The notes below the pieces were generated by a model, which was not told where the DNA came from, made no database searches, and saw only the letters and a program-made list of their open reading frames with translations. Made by a program: the position numbers and the translations under genes. Below, one piece after another: positions 34,662-46,628 of a stretch of DNA of 64,000 nt; the stretch's first letter is position 1, and every line of letters starts with the position of its first letter. The stretch is taken from assembly GCA_021018815.1 (NCBI GenBank), contig JAITYX010000028.1, forward strand, positions 1,674,001 to 1,738,000, in the 5' to 3' direction. The stretch is from Talinum fruticosum. Its lineage: Eukaryota > Streptophyta > Magnoliopsida > Caryophyllales > Talinaceae.

Positions 34662-37521
34662 TATAACGCCCCAGTTACCATTACTTAATAATTCCCTAAT
34701 CCGAGAATATTAGTTAAGTTCGCAGCGGAAATTAACGACTAAAGGTGTTACCGCCGCCCTAGCAAAAGGGCAAGGCTGAATTAAAAATACCATCATTACC
34801 AAGTGTCAATTAGTTATGCTTCGATAAGTCGGAGACATTAATAGTTACGTCGTAGGGTGTCATGCCGACTACTTAAGTAAACCAATCCAAAAGTACAGTT
34901 CGCTACATATTTACAGATATTAGCGGCCAATACTACGATCTACGATAGGAAGTACGCAATATTTAAATTACAATTACCAGTGTCAAACCCAAAATTAGCA
35001 AGGATGAGAATCACTCGTGAGCATCTAACCCATCACAGAATAATGATAATGAAGTATCCTGCTAAGTCTTGCTCTCGTCAGGCTTCTTAGGTGAAGGGCT
35101 GTTCACGGATGCTTTTCCTAAAAACAAAAACATCAAAATAATTCGAAGAATGAGTCGAAACTCAATACAAACATTCCTGCTGCAATCAAATAGTTTTGAA
35201 ACACATTGATTGAGCGCGCGCATTTCAATTCATTTTAGTTTGAAATCGGGGGAGAGAATATGAGTAAAACTTGTTTGCCAATTATTATCCGAAAGTGGAA
35301 CCCCTTGGTAATTGATACGATCTTAGTAAGGTGCTTACCCCTCGGGCCGACCAAGAACCCGAGTTGACGCCGCGCGGGTGTAATTGGTGGGCATAAGCCC
35401 CGATAATTGATAATTGGGCGGGGACCACTTAATTAGGTGGCAAAACTTGATTTGTAAATGATTCATTATTAGTTGTATATATGAAAAATGTTGAGATTTA
35501 ATGAAACATGTGAGTTTTCGAAAGGCACAGGCAATGCACGTACTCGAACCGAGGATGTTTGTTTCTCCCCTTTTTTTTTTTTATAAATTTTAAGTTACCT
35601 GTTATCCAAGCAACCGAAGTGGCCTCGGTTCTGTTTCCAATAGATTTTTATTGTTAATAATGTTTCCCTTGAGTTTTGATACTTGAATATATATATATAT
35701 ATAGGCATTGATGATTCATTGCACCTTTTATATTCGTTACGAAATCGGGTAAACTATGTTTCTATAACTTCACCGCATAAATTCCGTTTCAAACATGGAC
35801 AACAAAGCCTATTAGTTACAGAAGTTGATCAAGCTAATCAAATAACTAATGTCATCTATGTAATTCAGTTCATTTGTTGACGTGAATTGATAAGGTCTAT
35901 GTATTTGTATAAATATATATACACATATATATGTATAATCAATCGCTTATCTTCATTTCATTCATTAACAAGACGAAAAACGTGCCCTTAGAATTATTGT
36001 TACCCACATTGTCGTTATCATTATCATTATCCTTATCATTATTATTATTATTATCATTATTAGATACAACTAATTTTAATTAACTTGCCAAGCCCAACTT
36101 ACCTATCGATCCTTATTCCTAACGTAATTTCTTTATTCCTTATTTCATCGAATTCAACCCATAGTTAGTGATTACTTAATCTACCAATGCCTTTCCATAA
36201 AAAGGCTTCACAATTAACCAAATTGCTCCAAATCCACACATATACCAATTTAAAGTCATGAGTATTATTCTCACCACAAAATTCACATTCGCAATCACCA
36301 TCGGGCATGCTTAACATTTGAACTATTTTCCCGCACCTCTGCAGTTATACATTAGCTTGTTCAACTTATACATACACTCTGCCCTACGTTTGCTCAGTAT
36401 AGTCATGCCTCAAAATATCGGAATCCATCCAATTACTCAATTATATAACGAAACATCCCTAATCTCATTCTCTAAATTGTAATTTCATAAAAGAAATCAC
36501 CTTTATACACAATCAATCCATCACTGCCACACCTCGGGCATTCATACCAATCTGAATTTTCCCAAATCAATCCTCAAATTTACTTCACCAATATGTTTCT
36601 AGATCATATGATTCAATTTTATAACTATAATCACTCGACAATTAACAAGCGTGCAATATAGGGTTTGGGATATTACCTTCGAACTCGGAGATGGAAACCA
36701 AGAAGGAGATGAGGTGGTGACGGTTCCCCTTAGACCCGGCGGTACTGGTGAGCACCGGTGAAGGCGTTGGCGGCGGCTGCATCCGGTGGTTGGCCGCCAG
36801 GTGGCCGTGGCGAGAGGAGACCAGCAGCGCCCAGCGAGAGGATGAAGGGGACGGCGAGAGCGCAGAGAGAGAGGAAGCAAGACAGAGAGAGATGCGGGAT
36901 GGCCGGCGCCGGTCTCCCGTCGGTGTTGCTCGCTCCGATGGCCGGAGGAGGTGCCCGCGAGGAAGAAGGAGCAGGGGAGGACGGGAGGAGCGAGAGGAAT
37001 GGGAGGAGCGAGAGAAAGAAATCTGATGAATGAATTTTCCCAATTTCCTTTATCTCCAAATTTTTAGTTTTTTTTCAAAATTTCCAGATAATTCAATTTC
37101 TGGATTTTCTCTTGAAAAATCTGGTGATTTTATTGTTATTATTTTTGTTTTATTTTTATGTTTATTTTTATGTATTTATGTATTTATTTATTATTTTTGT
37201 TACTTTTTAATTTTATTTAATTTTATCGATGATGTTTACAAATTATAAATATAATTATTTGCTTGAAATGTAATATTAATGACCTTGCAATCATATACCA
37301 TCTCTTGTAAATTTAAAATTTTCTCTTTTAAACATATGCGTAATTTATAATTATTATTATGAGATTTTTATCGGGGCCACTTCGTCTCCTTAGCTGCATA
37401 TCATATAAAAAAATAATTTAAATATATAATATCGAATTGAAGTGCACGCGCTCAATCATATAAATCTTGTAATTAATGAATTAATTAAATAAACAATGTG
37501 GTTTAGGGTTGGGTTGTTACA
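34662..37521 (-). mobile_element. Chromovirus family F2 LTR (5' LTR with leader, truncated element)
   Basis: Plus-strand start TATAACGCCCC (TG mutated to TA) and end GGGTTGTTACA, 2860 bp. It is homologous in inverse orientation to the solo LTR at 50553-53309 and related in its ends to the G1 LTRs. It has a GC-rich, purine-asymmetric block at 36690-37020 and a (TTATCA)n-like tract at 36010-36062. Copia pol follows immediately on the right. No matching target duplication is seen. Confidence 0.75.
36010..36062. repeat. Imperfect (TTATCA/TTA)n microsatellite
   Basis: Alternating TTATCA and ATTATT units within the F2 LTR. Confidence 0.8.
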
Positions 37522-38480
37522 ATCTGTGAATGATGATTCATGGACTTGGCATCGTAGACTAGGTCATATTAGCATGCGTACTATCAAGAAACTTGTATCT
37601 CATGGATTGTTTAGGGGTCTACCCAACTATGCATTTAAGAAAGATAAAATCTGTGAAGCATGCACAAAAGGTAAGCAGGTTAGATCATCTTTCAAACCTC
37701 TCAAAACCGTGTCTACATCCAAAGTGCTTGAATTGCTTCATATGGATTTATGTGGTGAAATTCCTGTGAAAAGTCTTGGAGGTAAATCGTATGTACTTGT
37801 TGTTGTTAATGATTTCTCACGATTTACTTGAGCATGTTTTCTCAAGAACAAGAATGAAGCCTTCAAAGAGTTCACTAAGCTCTGCAAGAAAATTCAAGTA
37901 GAGTCTCGGACTCGGATCGGGAAGATTCGAACTAACCATGGAAAGGAGTTCGACTACTCGGAATTTGCGAGACTTTTGTGATAAAAATGATATCTCTCAC
38001 AACTTCTCCGCACCAAGAACTCCTCAACAGAATGGAGTAGTGGAGAGAAAGAACAGAACTCTTGAAGAAATAGGAAGGACTACGATCATTGAAAATGATC
38101 TACTTTACTATTTTTGGGCTGAGGCGATCAACACAGACAAATTAAATACTCAACGAGATGCGTCATTCGACCCATCTTGAAGAAAACACCCTACGAGCTT
38201 TACAAAGGGAAGAAAGCCAATATCTCCTATTTCAAACCATTCGGGTGTAATTGCTTTGTCCACAACAATGGTAAGGAGCATCCGACTAAGTTTGATGCTA
38301 GGTCAGATGAAGGTATATTTCTGGGTTACTTATCTTATAACAAAGCTTATCATGTTTTTAACAAGAGAACTAACAAAGTGAAAGAAAGTATCCACGTTGT
38401 CTTTGATGAAGTTGATCTTGGCAGGATAAGTGACTCCACATACTTGGATCTTAGACTTAATAGAGATGAAGATGAACTTG
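37522..38480 (+). pseudogene. C2 pre-integrase domain and integrase
   Basis: From 37526: NDDSWTWHRRLGHISMRTI and ICEACTKGKQVRSSFKPL give the HHCC zinc-binding module. The core follows with LELLHMDLCGEI and VVVNDFSRFT, where the second motif has the expected Asp as the D of NDFSRF. After a frameshift come TPQQNGVVERKNRTLEEIGR (E of the DDE triad, 38011 on) and the TPYELYKGKKANISYFKPFG C-terminal region. The integrase inserts cDNA. It is split by stops at 37831 and about 38180. Confidence 0.9.
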
Positions 38481-38749
38481 CTGAAGCCGAGCTTAAAAAG
38501 AGTCAAAATAAAATTACCGAGGCAACTCGGAATGGAGTAACTCGGAATGTTATGACTCGGATCGAACAAACCGAAGAGCAAGCTCGGAATGCTGAAGATC
38601 AAGTCAATGAGACTCAGTAAGATCAACCAACTGAAGCTCTGAATGTTCAACCAACAAACTTGGTAAATAAAAGGAGAGGTAAAGCAATTCAAATATGCAT
38701 CCAGCCACTCACCTGAAAACATACTTTCCGACATTAACAGTGGGGTAAG

Positions 38750-39660
38750 AACTCAATCTTCTTTGCATATTTTGTGTGCATTTTCTGCATTTATATCATT
38801 AATTGAACCCAAAAATGCACTAGAATCCCTAAATGAACCTGAATGCATAGAGGTCATGCAAGCAGAGCTCAATCAATTTGAAAGAAACCAAGTCTCGGAC
38901 TCGACCAAATGACCATCTAATCACCTAGTCATATGAACCAAATGGGTTTTCAAGAACAAACTAGATGAGCAAGGATTGGTAGTAAAAAATAAGGCTAGAC
39001 TTGTTGCCCAGGGTTACAATCAAGAAGAAGGAATTAATTGTGGAGAAATCATTGCACTTGTTGCTAGGATTAAGGCAATCATAATCTTGTTGGCATTTGC
39101 ATCTAGCATGATTATCAAGCTTTATCAAATGGATGTCCAATGTGCTTTTCTGAATGGTTTCATTCAAGAAGAAGTTTATGTTAAGTAGCCCTCTGGATTT
39201 GAAAACTCAGAATTTCCAAATCATGTTTTCAAATTGCAAAAGGCTTTATATGGTGTTAAACAAGCTCCCGGAGCTTGGTATGAAAGACTAAGCAATGTTT
39301 TGGTTGAAAATGATTTCAAAAGAGGTCAGATTGACAAAACTCTTTTTATAAAAACCAATGGGAAAGATTTTCTTATCGCTCGGATTTATGTTGGTGATAT
39401 CATTTTTGGAGCTACTAATGAAACTCTATGTTAAGAGTTTCCTAAGTTGATGAGATAAGAGTTCCAAATGAGTATGATGGGAGAACTCAACTTCTTTCTT
39501 GGTCTACAAATCAAACAAGACAAGGATGTTATTTATGTCCATCAATCCAAGTATACCAATGAACTTTTGAAGAAGTACAAATTACAAGATGTGAAGCACG
39601 CAACAACACCTATGAGTAACAGTTTGAAATTAGACTTAGACAAAAAGGTAAAGTTGTAGA
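38750..39660 (+). pseudogene. C2 reverse transcriptase
   Basis: KNKARLVAQGYNQEEGINC (38979), YQMDVQCAFLNGFIQEEVYV (39123), LQKALYGVKQAPGAWYERL (39234) and MMGELNFFLGLQIKQDKD (39474) are Ty1/copia RT motifs. The catalytic YVDD reads YVGD (IYVGDIIFG, about 39385-39411), a one-base loss of an essential Asp; C3 retains YVDD. Stops replace Glu or Gln codons at several points. Confidence 0.9.
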
Positions 39661-40330
39661 TCAAAAACTCTACATAGGTATGATCAAATCTCTACTTTAT
39701 CTCACATCTAGTAGGCTAGAAATCATGTTCAATGTCTTCCTTGGTGCAAGATTCCAAGCTAAACCAAAAGAATCACATCTCACTACGGTGAAGAGAATTT
39801 TTAGATATCTTGCAAGGACTTAGAATCTTGGTCTATGGTTTATAAAAGACTCGAACTCGACTCTCATTGGGTATTCGGATGCTGATGATGTTGGATATAA
39901 AGTTAATAGAAAGAGCACATCAGGAGCATGTCAATTTTTAGGTCAATCCCTTATCGCCCGGCACTTAAAGAAACAAAATTCTCGTTGCTCTATCAATCGC
40001 CGAGGCTGAGTACATTGCAGCTGGAGCTTGCTGTGCTAAGATTTTGTGGATCAAGCAGACACTTGAAGGATCTAGGGTTATCATTCACATCAATCCCAAT
40101 CAAGTGTGACAATTAGAGTGTAATCAACATTACCAAGAATCTGGTTCAAGCACTCAAAGATAAAGCATATTGAGGTCGGTATCATTTTCTAAGATACCAC
40201 TATGAGAAAGATGATATTGAACTTGAATTCATTCCTACGAAATTTCAATTAGCCGATATTTTCATTAAGCCACTTAGTAAGGATTAGTTTTGCTTTATTA
40301 GGAATGAGCTTGGTATGATTAATGCATGAT
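39661..40330 (+). pseudogene. C2 RNase H
   Basis: Fragments in changing frames: SACQFLGQSLI-like segment at 39925, a CSWSLLC version of the TAEAEY region at about 40005, and LGLSFTSIPIKCDN at 40068, ending with an ADIFTKPL-type segment near 40255 and a stop after GMINA at about 40327. These are the RNase H landmarks that end copia pol. Confidence 0.8.
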
Positions 40331-40717
40331 TATGTGATTTCTAAGTGAACTTTCCTTGCATAATTATGTGCTATATGTTTTTTTAATAACAAATGGATCG
40401 AGTTGACCGAGTGAAACCGAGTTATGATTTATTAGGTTTCCGAGTGTTCTAAGTCACTCGAAACTATAGTAAGTCGACTCAATTTTTGAGCAAATGGACA
40501 TCAAACTTCCGGAATCATCTCTAGATAAATGGAGAATTTCGTAAATATTTTCGAAAAGTCTTTCTTCTCTCTCGGATGCGCATTTCAAATAAAGAATTCT
40601 AGCTGTTGGAAGAAAGCTCGCTGGAATACTAACCGTTGAAGTGCGTAACGTCACACCCATCTCGAGACTGTCGTTTGAACTTCGAGTCGGACCGAAAGTC
40701 GAAGGTCATTTCTTTTG

Positions 40718-40726
40718 CTATAAATA
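40718..40726 (+). promoter_or_regulatory. Putative internal promoter (TATA) for the C2 downstream ORF
   Basis: CTATAAATA lies 150 bp upstream of the downstream ORF start (40869) and is followed by a CT-rich leader (TCTCTCTTTCTCTCTCT near 40820). C3 has the same arrangement (complement of 53903-53912), so the feature is conserved outside the LTR. Promoter activity is inferred. Confidence 0.55.
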
Positions 40727-40868
40727 ACATCCCTTTGTCTTCTTTTTATTACTTTGTGATCTACTCTTTTCTCTCAAATTTTTGTTCTCTCATATTCACT
40801 TTCCGAATTCAAAGCTCTCTTTCTCTCTCTCTGCTCTCTCGTTTCCTATCTATTTCTCACCTCACACA

Positions 40869-42570
40869 ATGCCTAAGCGAGGTTCAGGACCGGAGCTATT
40901 GGGGTCCGCAACCAAGAAGCCCCGTACCAAAAATACTCAAGAGGGTACCCCCAACCCCTCAAAATCTTTGTCATCCAACACTATACGTTGGATGACAAGT
41001 TCTTCCAAACCACATCTTTTCGTGGTTAAAGCATATCCAAGACACTAGAGTCTATAACTATTTGTGCTTAAGTGATTTCATCTATTTAGAATTCGTCACC
41101 AAGTTCTATGCTAACATGTCCTATTATGAAGGTGTCATCACCTCTAAAGTTTAAGAGAAGGTTGTTCGTATTAACCTCCCTCTTCTATAGAAACTTTTCA
41201 AAGTTTCTTCTCTATTCTCAACTCCAACCCTATACCTTTCATGGAAGTCGCAGATGACTTCTTTGAAAGCATGCCAAAGAAGTACATGAGTCACAAAAGA
41301 ACTCCTCTATGACTCGGATGAAATCTAAGGCAAGGTCGTTCTATTTCATTCCGATGAGAACCTTCTTTTCTCATGATTCTAGCAAGGAGAATCCGAACTC
41401 CAAGATTCTCAAAGCCTTGTTTGACATTCTGGAGGGCTACGAGGTAGACCTCTTCCCTTTCATTATCAATCGGATGCCCTCCATACTAGCTCACTCTAAA
41501 AAGTCCGCTCCTTTTCCCTTTGGAGCTCTCTTGATGTTTGTCTTCAAACAGCTTCAAGATTACTCTTCCCTCGGATCCCAAAGTCATGTTTCGAGGTGGC
41601 CATTGTTATTGGCGTAAAAGAATTTTTGGGGTATGGATATCGGGAAGTAAAACTTGGGGTCTAGGTTCACGGATCCGAGTTGAAACCTCCCTCACCCTTC
41701 CCACTCGGACTTAGACTCCTCTAGCACTTCCACCTCCCTCTACCGGTCCTTCTACTTCTCTACCACCTCCTCCTTCCGATGTAACTTTTACGTAAATGAT
41801 AGAAAAGCTCGCCTTTGTATCTAACCAACTTTAGAACGCCGTCCGCTCTCTCAAACCCATCTATCAAGGCGTGGTAATCAACCGTAACGTCGGACAGCCT
41901 CGCGATCCAAGAGTGTTAGACCCTTACACTGAAATTTAAGGCCATTATCAATGAGTAACGCGAGCAACTCCAACTTCTCTATGAATGTAGATCTAAGGCT
42001 GCTCAGGACCTAGACACTTTAGATACTTCTATGGAGTCTTCCAGTCCAACCAAGTCTACCTCGACTCGGGTAAAAGAAGAAGTCGAAGCAGCACTCGAAG
42101 AAGGAGCAACTCAACTCGAAGAGGAGAAGGAAGAAGAGAAGTGAGAAGAAGAGAAAGAAAAGAAAGAGGCTACCCCACCTAAGGGCCAAGGCACAACGGA
42201 ACCCGAACCGGAGCCGATCTCCTTAGATCACGATCCGAGGGAGTCGAAGAACCTGGGAAGCCGGTCAGTCTAAAGTTTTTGCCTCAAAAGCACCACCCTC
42301 TATTGTCTTTCCGGAGGATGAACCCGAGGAAGATATGCCCCTGGCTCGAAGAACCGCAACAGAGAAACTTTCGAACATCCCCATGTTGCCGCTGCCGCAA
42401 TCATCCACCTCCTCCCAAGCTTATCAATGTAGGCTCAATGCTTGTCCCTCCTCCTCCCGACAGCAAGCCCCCTCTTCTTAATCTATTTCTCTCTTGTCTA
42501 TTTATTTATTTATTGTTTTTGTCCAACATAGGTTGTACTCGTATTGCTATTTTCTTCCCTCCTTTTTGAT
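40869..42570 (+). pseudogene. C2 additional ORF downstream of pol (plant transposon protein domain)
   Basis: Starts MPKRGSGPELLGSATKKPRT at 40869, nearly the same as C3 (MTKRGSHPDFLGSATKKPLT). After stops and frameshifts, 41309-41617 encodes KILKALFDILEGYEVDLFPF and PFPFGALLMFVFKQL, resembling the C-terminal part of the putative plant transposon protein domain. The remainder is acidic (EEGATQLEEEKEEE near 42095) and proline-rich. The position between pol and the polypurine tract is where SIRE-type copia elements carry an envelope-like ORF, but no signal peptide or membrane segment is visible, so no envelope role is claimed. Confidence 0.65.
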
Positions 42571-42941
42571 GAAATTCTAGGGGAGAAAATATACAAAATT
42601 TGATGTTTAGTGTAGGGGAGTTATATCCTTACTTAGAGAATTTTTGTCCCCCTCCTCTTTCAAGCAATGAATGAATTTTTTTTGTAAATAGACTTGTTTC
42701 TAAGTTATATCCTTATTATTCCTTTCTGTCTTTATGCTCGACACAATCCGCTCATTTCTTTCCTTACTATGATCTATTATCCGTTCCGAGTTATGTTATG
42801 ATTTGAACCGCATTTTCTAAGTATCTTCAGTCATTACTTGCTCGATACATAAGAGATCTTTACTTCCTGTTCGATCATTGAAAATGAAAACTCATGTTTC
42901 GCATTAACAAGTTTCTATCTTAAGTGTGGAATGCTTTTCAT

Positions 42942-42955
42942 AAAAAAGGGGAGAT
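42942..42955 (+). promoter_or_regulatory. C2 polypurine tract
   Basis: AAAAAAGGGGAGAT directly before the 3' LTR start TGAAGACTCG. Confidence 0.85.
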
Positions 42956-45900
42956 TGAAGACTCGAGTTTTGACTCTAAGTCATTTTGAGTCTTACATGA
43001 AGACTCAGTATAAATCCTATCTCTCTTAAGTTTTGATTCCAAGTCATTCCGAGCACTATAAAAACTCTTATCTAAGTTTTCATTATGTTTTGACAGACTC
43101 AAAAACACTATATTGCATATCTCCTACATTGGTGTTTCGACTCACTCGGACATCACTCAGGACTATCGCGTGCTTAAATAACTTCTCTAACACTCTTATT
43201 CCGAGCATTGATCTGTGTATTTCAAAGCAAAGAGAATTATAACGTTAATTCTTTATTCTAAGTCAATTTATTTCCTTGAGAATTATTTGACCGGATCAAG
43301 TTGTTATACTCGATATTTTACCCTCTCTATTTGATCACTGTTAAGCTTGTCGTACAGACAACAAATTAAACCACTACTTAAACTTATAATAAACAATATA
43401 GCAAGGGCAAGTAGGGATCGAATCCACGAGGAAAGATATAATAACATGCAAGTTTTAATCTAATTAAATTTACTACTCTTAAAAACAAAACAGAAAATAT
43501 AAATTAAAATCAATAACTAAAATTCATAGAAAATTATCTAACAACTAAATAAATAATTTATACAGAATAATAAAACTACAATAACCCAGAAATATTTTTG
43601 TATATTTTTTTAGAATAATTAAAACAGAAAACTAAAGCAGAAAATAAACAAATTCTAAAACAGAAAATTAAATAAGTAAAATTCTGCACTAAAATAATTA
43701 CGAAAATAAATACTAAAATTACCCAGAATAATAATACTGATTTTCTAAACCTAACCAGACCCTAAAAATATAAAAACAAAATTTAAAATCTAATTTACGA
43801 ATTTATTTTATTGAAAACCTGCAGTAATTAAATTCAAGAATTAAATCTGAAAAAATATCAAATTAATTCAAAAAATTCTAAAATTTAATCACAGCAAACT
43901 AGGAATCTATCTAAATCCTAAAAGAAAATAAAACACAAAAAATAACAAAAGAAACTATTTTAAAACTAATTTCTAACAAACTGACTCAAAAATAATAAAT
44001 ACTCGACAGAAAATTAATTCTGAAAATTAAAATATATAAAGACTCAAAATTAAATTAAAATAAAATTACTAAAACTAACCTAAAATACTGATCTTTAGGG
44101 GGTAACGAAATTAATAATAAAAGACTATATATTTATAAATAAAAATTGACAAACTAAAGAAAATAACTAAAAACAAACAAATAATTATCAAAAATAGCAA
44201 ATTTATAAAAACACTTAGTATAATCTATATCCACCATGAAAATTATTATTTATCATTAACACACAAATTGATCTACCCATGAGCTAAACTCGTAGAAGAC
44301 AACCACTAGCGGATCTTCCCCGTTTTTCCTTAGTTATTAGTTTACTTAGGCCTAGCCCTAATATAAACCCTACTAATATTGATAACCCTAGCACTAGCAC
44401 TATAATTTAATCAAATTAGAGCATTAAGTATTAGAAAAACATCATCTAGCACCTAATAACCAATTTACTAGCAAATTGATTTAAGAAGGATATATGATAA
44501 TTTCCTAATTAAAAGAGATGGGTATGAGCCATCCATGATTAACTAGGGTGATACTTATGTCTAAAAGATCAAGCAATTACGTACTTAAACCCTCTAAACT
44601 ATCACATGAATTTATATAAAACTAAATAGCGTGCACTCTAATTAATTAGACATAAATTCATAAACATTAAACACAAATTATCATAGAATCATGGATCAAA
44701 TCAATAAGACAATAAAAATCAAAACTTTGTTTCAAAATAAATAATTTAACATGGCTTCAATGAGATTATACTAAGTATAAGAAAAACTACTCACACATCA
44801 TGTAATTTAAAACATGTAAACTAAATAAAACTAGCATCTTTAGTATTAACCTATCAATAAAAACTCAATCTTTTCTAATAAAAATTACAAAACTAAATTA
44901 TACTACCGATATTAGTTTCTTTGACCCGGGAAGATGAAGAAGATGATGATGGATGGTGGTGTTGGTGTGGGCTGGCAGCAGACAGACAGCAGCAAGCAGC
45001 GGCAGCAGAGGTGCAGCTAGGAACAAGCAGCAGCGGCAGCAGCAGCGAGAGCAAGCGGACAGCAGCAGCAGTTGGCGGGTGGTGGCTGGGCAGCAAGTGC
45101 GGCGGCGAACCGGTGGTGGCTGGGCAGCAGAGTGCAGGCGGCAGCAAGCAGTAAGAGGTGGTGATGATGTGTGGGTGCTAGGTCTCCTCTCCATGATGAT
45201 AATAAGTAGTATATATAGGGTGAAAGAGTTAGGGTTTATTTCTCTTTCTTCTCTTCTAAGTTTCCTTTTCTATTCCAATTAGGATTTCCTAAAATATAAT
45301 ATTCTAAAATAAATATTTTATTACATATTATATTTATGGACCGACTTCATATATTTTCTTGGATGCTTGTCGGTAGCTAAAAATCCACTTTTAACGACTT
45401 TTCTTCTCTTCCCCACTTTATTCGATAATTACTTATAAATAGACAAAATAGAATAAATTAGATAAAATAAACTATATAATATAAACTCAATAACTACTAA
45501 AAATACGTATAAAATACGGCTTAACATCAGCTTAGGATTGACTCAAGATGGAATTTGAGTATATTGAATATTAGATTCAGAAAATTTCATTCCTTTAGGA
45601 CAAAGATAATTAAGCATTTAATTACTCGAATTTAATTATTATTTGTGCCTAATCTTGGACCAAAGTATTGTTATACTTTGAGAACCAATGTGGTTTGCTT
45701 TTATAGGTTATTCAAATGAGGCTAACTTATTTTTGAAATACATAAGGCAACTAGCTTCTAGCCATTAAATACCAGCAGACAAGTTTTAGCTACTTTTGGA
45801 CATGGCTCAAACACCGTGTCGTGGTTGTTTGTTTCCAAAACTGGAAAAGTCCAACCGTAGGTCTAACAGCTTGTTTCCACCGTAACTTTCAGTCACCACC

Positions 45901-46623
45901 AGTTGATTGGAGCATCTGTTTTAGCTAAGACTCGTTACACAACGATCACATCCCAATGGATCTTTTCGAAATGACTCGGAAGAGCCGTTACAACGGCTAG
46001 TGAATACTTCTATCCGTAACCAAGAATCAATTGTCACTCTGCCTGGTTACGTATAAATAGAAGCCACTTTACAAGACTCGGAAGATTGTTGGACTTGAAT
46101 TTAATATTGAACTAATTGTTGTTCTCATTTTTACTCAATCTTCTATTTACAACTCCAAGTTTGTATTTAATATTTTCCGAGTTGTACAGAAAGTCTTGTA
46201 ATCATTTACATTCTTTTGTTACTTTCTAAGTAAGTTCCCTTGACTGAGCTGTAAGGGTTAATTCAGCTCAGTTGTCCTTGATTGTAAAGGTTACCTCGGT
46301 CAGGACGTACTAGATTAGATAAGGGAACTTCGAGTCTAGGAAAACATTATAAGAAATTGTTTAAGGGAGCAATTCTAGTTCAGTTAGTCCTCCGTATTTT
46401 GTGGATTCAAAATAGTGGATTTGACTTTGTGCTTAGATTAGTACTGTCCATGGTTTTCTACCCCGGGAGGGTTTCCACGTTTATTTGTGTTATTGCCTTT
46501 TTGAGTGCATTCTAGACTCGGAATCTACTTTTAGTTTGTATTGGTGCAAAAATTGTTTAATTTTCTTCATCACCTAATTCACCCCCTCTAAGGTGACTTA
46601 TACTCTCTAGGAGCAAACCTTCA
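42956..46623 (+). repeat. C2 3' LTR, split by T3
   Basis: TGAAGACTCGAG to GAGCAAACCTTCA, interrupted at 43339-45526. Without the insertion about 1.48 kb remains, about 60 bp more than the 5' LTR, because its first 42 bp (42956-42997) are a diverged tandem copy of the start that reappears at 42998. A TATA box lies at 46051-46060. Confidence 0.85.
43339..45526 (-). mobile_element. Family T solo LTR, copy T3
   Basis: Plus-strand start TGTTAAGCTTGTCG, end ATACGGCTTAACA, 2188 bp, inverse of T2. The right flank is TCAGC and the left flank TCAC, one base short; the unoccupied site in the C2 5' LTR reads GATCGGCTTAGG (28961-28972), which fits a TCAGC duplication with a one-base loss. It contains a CAG-rich block at 44980-45150. 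Confidence 0.85.
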
Positions 46624-46628
46624 AGTGG
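46624..46628. repeat. Target site duplication AGTGG (right) of C2
   Basis: Matches 28628-28632. C1 gag resumes in register right after it. Confidence 0.9.

Larger units (their letters stand above)
28633..46623 (+). mobile_element. C2: nested Ty1/copia (SIRE-like) with rearranged interior
   Basis: An 18-kb occupied interval on the plus strand inside C1 gag. It has LTRs at both ends, primer site, gag, pol from the pre-integrase domain on, an extra ORF after pol, polypurine tract and AGTGG target duplications. Between gag and pol the expected protease region is missing and replaced by an inverted copy of part of gag plus a chromovirus leader/LTR fragment. Two family T solo LTRs are later insertions. 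The coding regions are all broken. Confidence 0.88.

Noticed and set aside
36599..37059. Four overlapping ORFs over 90 residues
   Set aside because: Open frames on both strands of a GC-rich, biased LTR block are expected by composition; the second F2 copy does not keep the same protein.
38330..38734. 134-residue minus-strand ORF
   Set aside because: It is antisense to C2 integrase C-terminal sequence.
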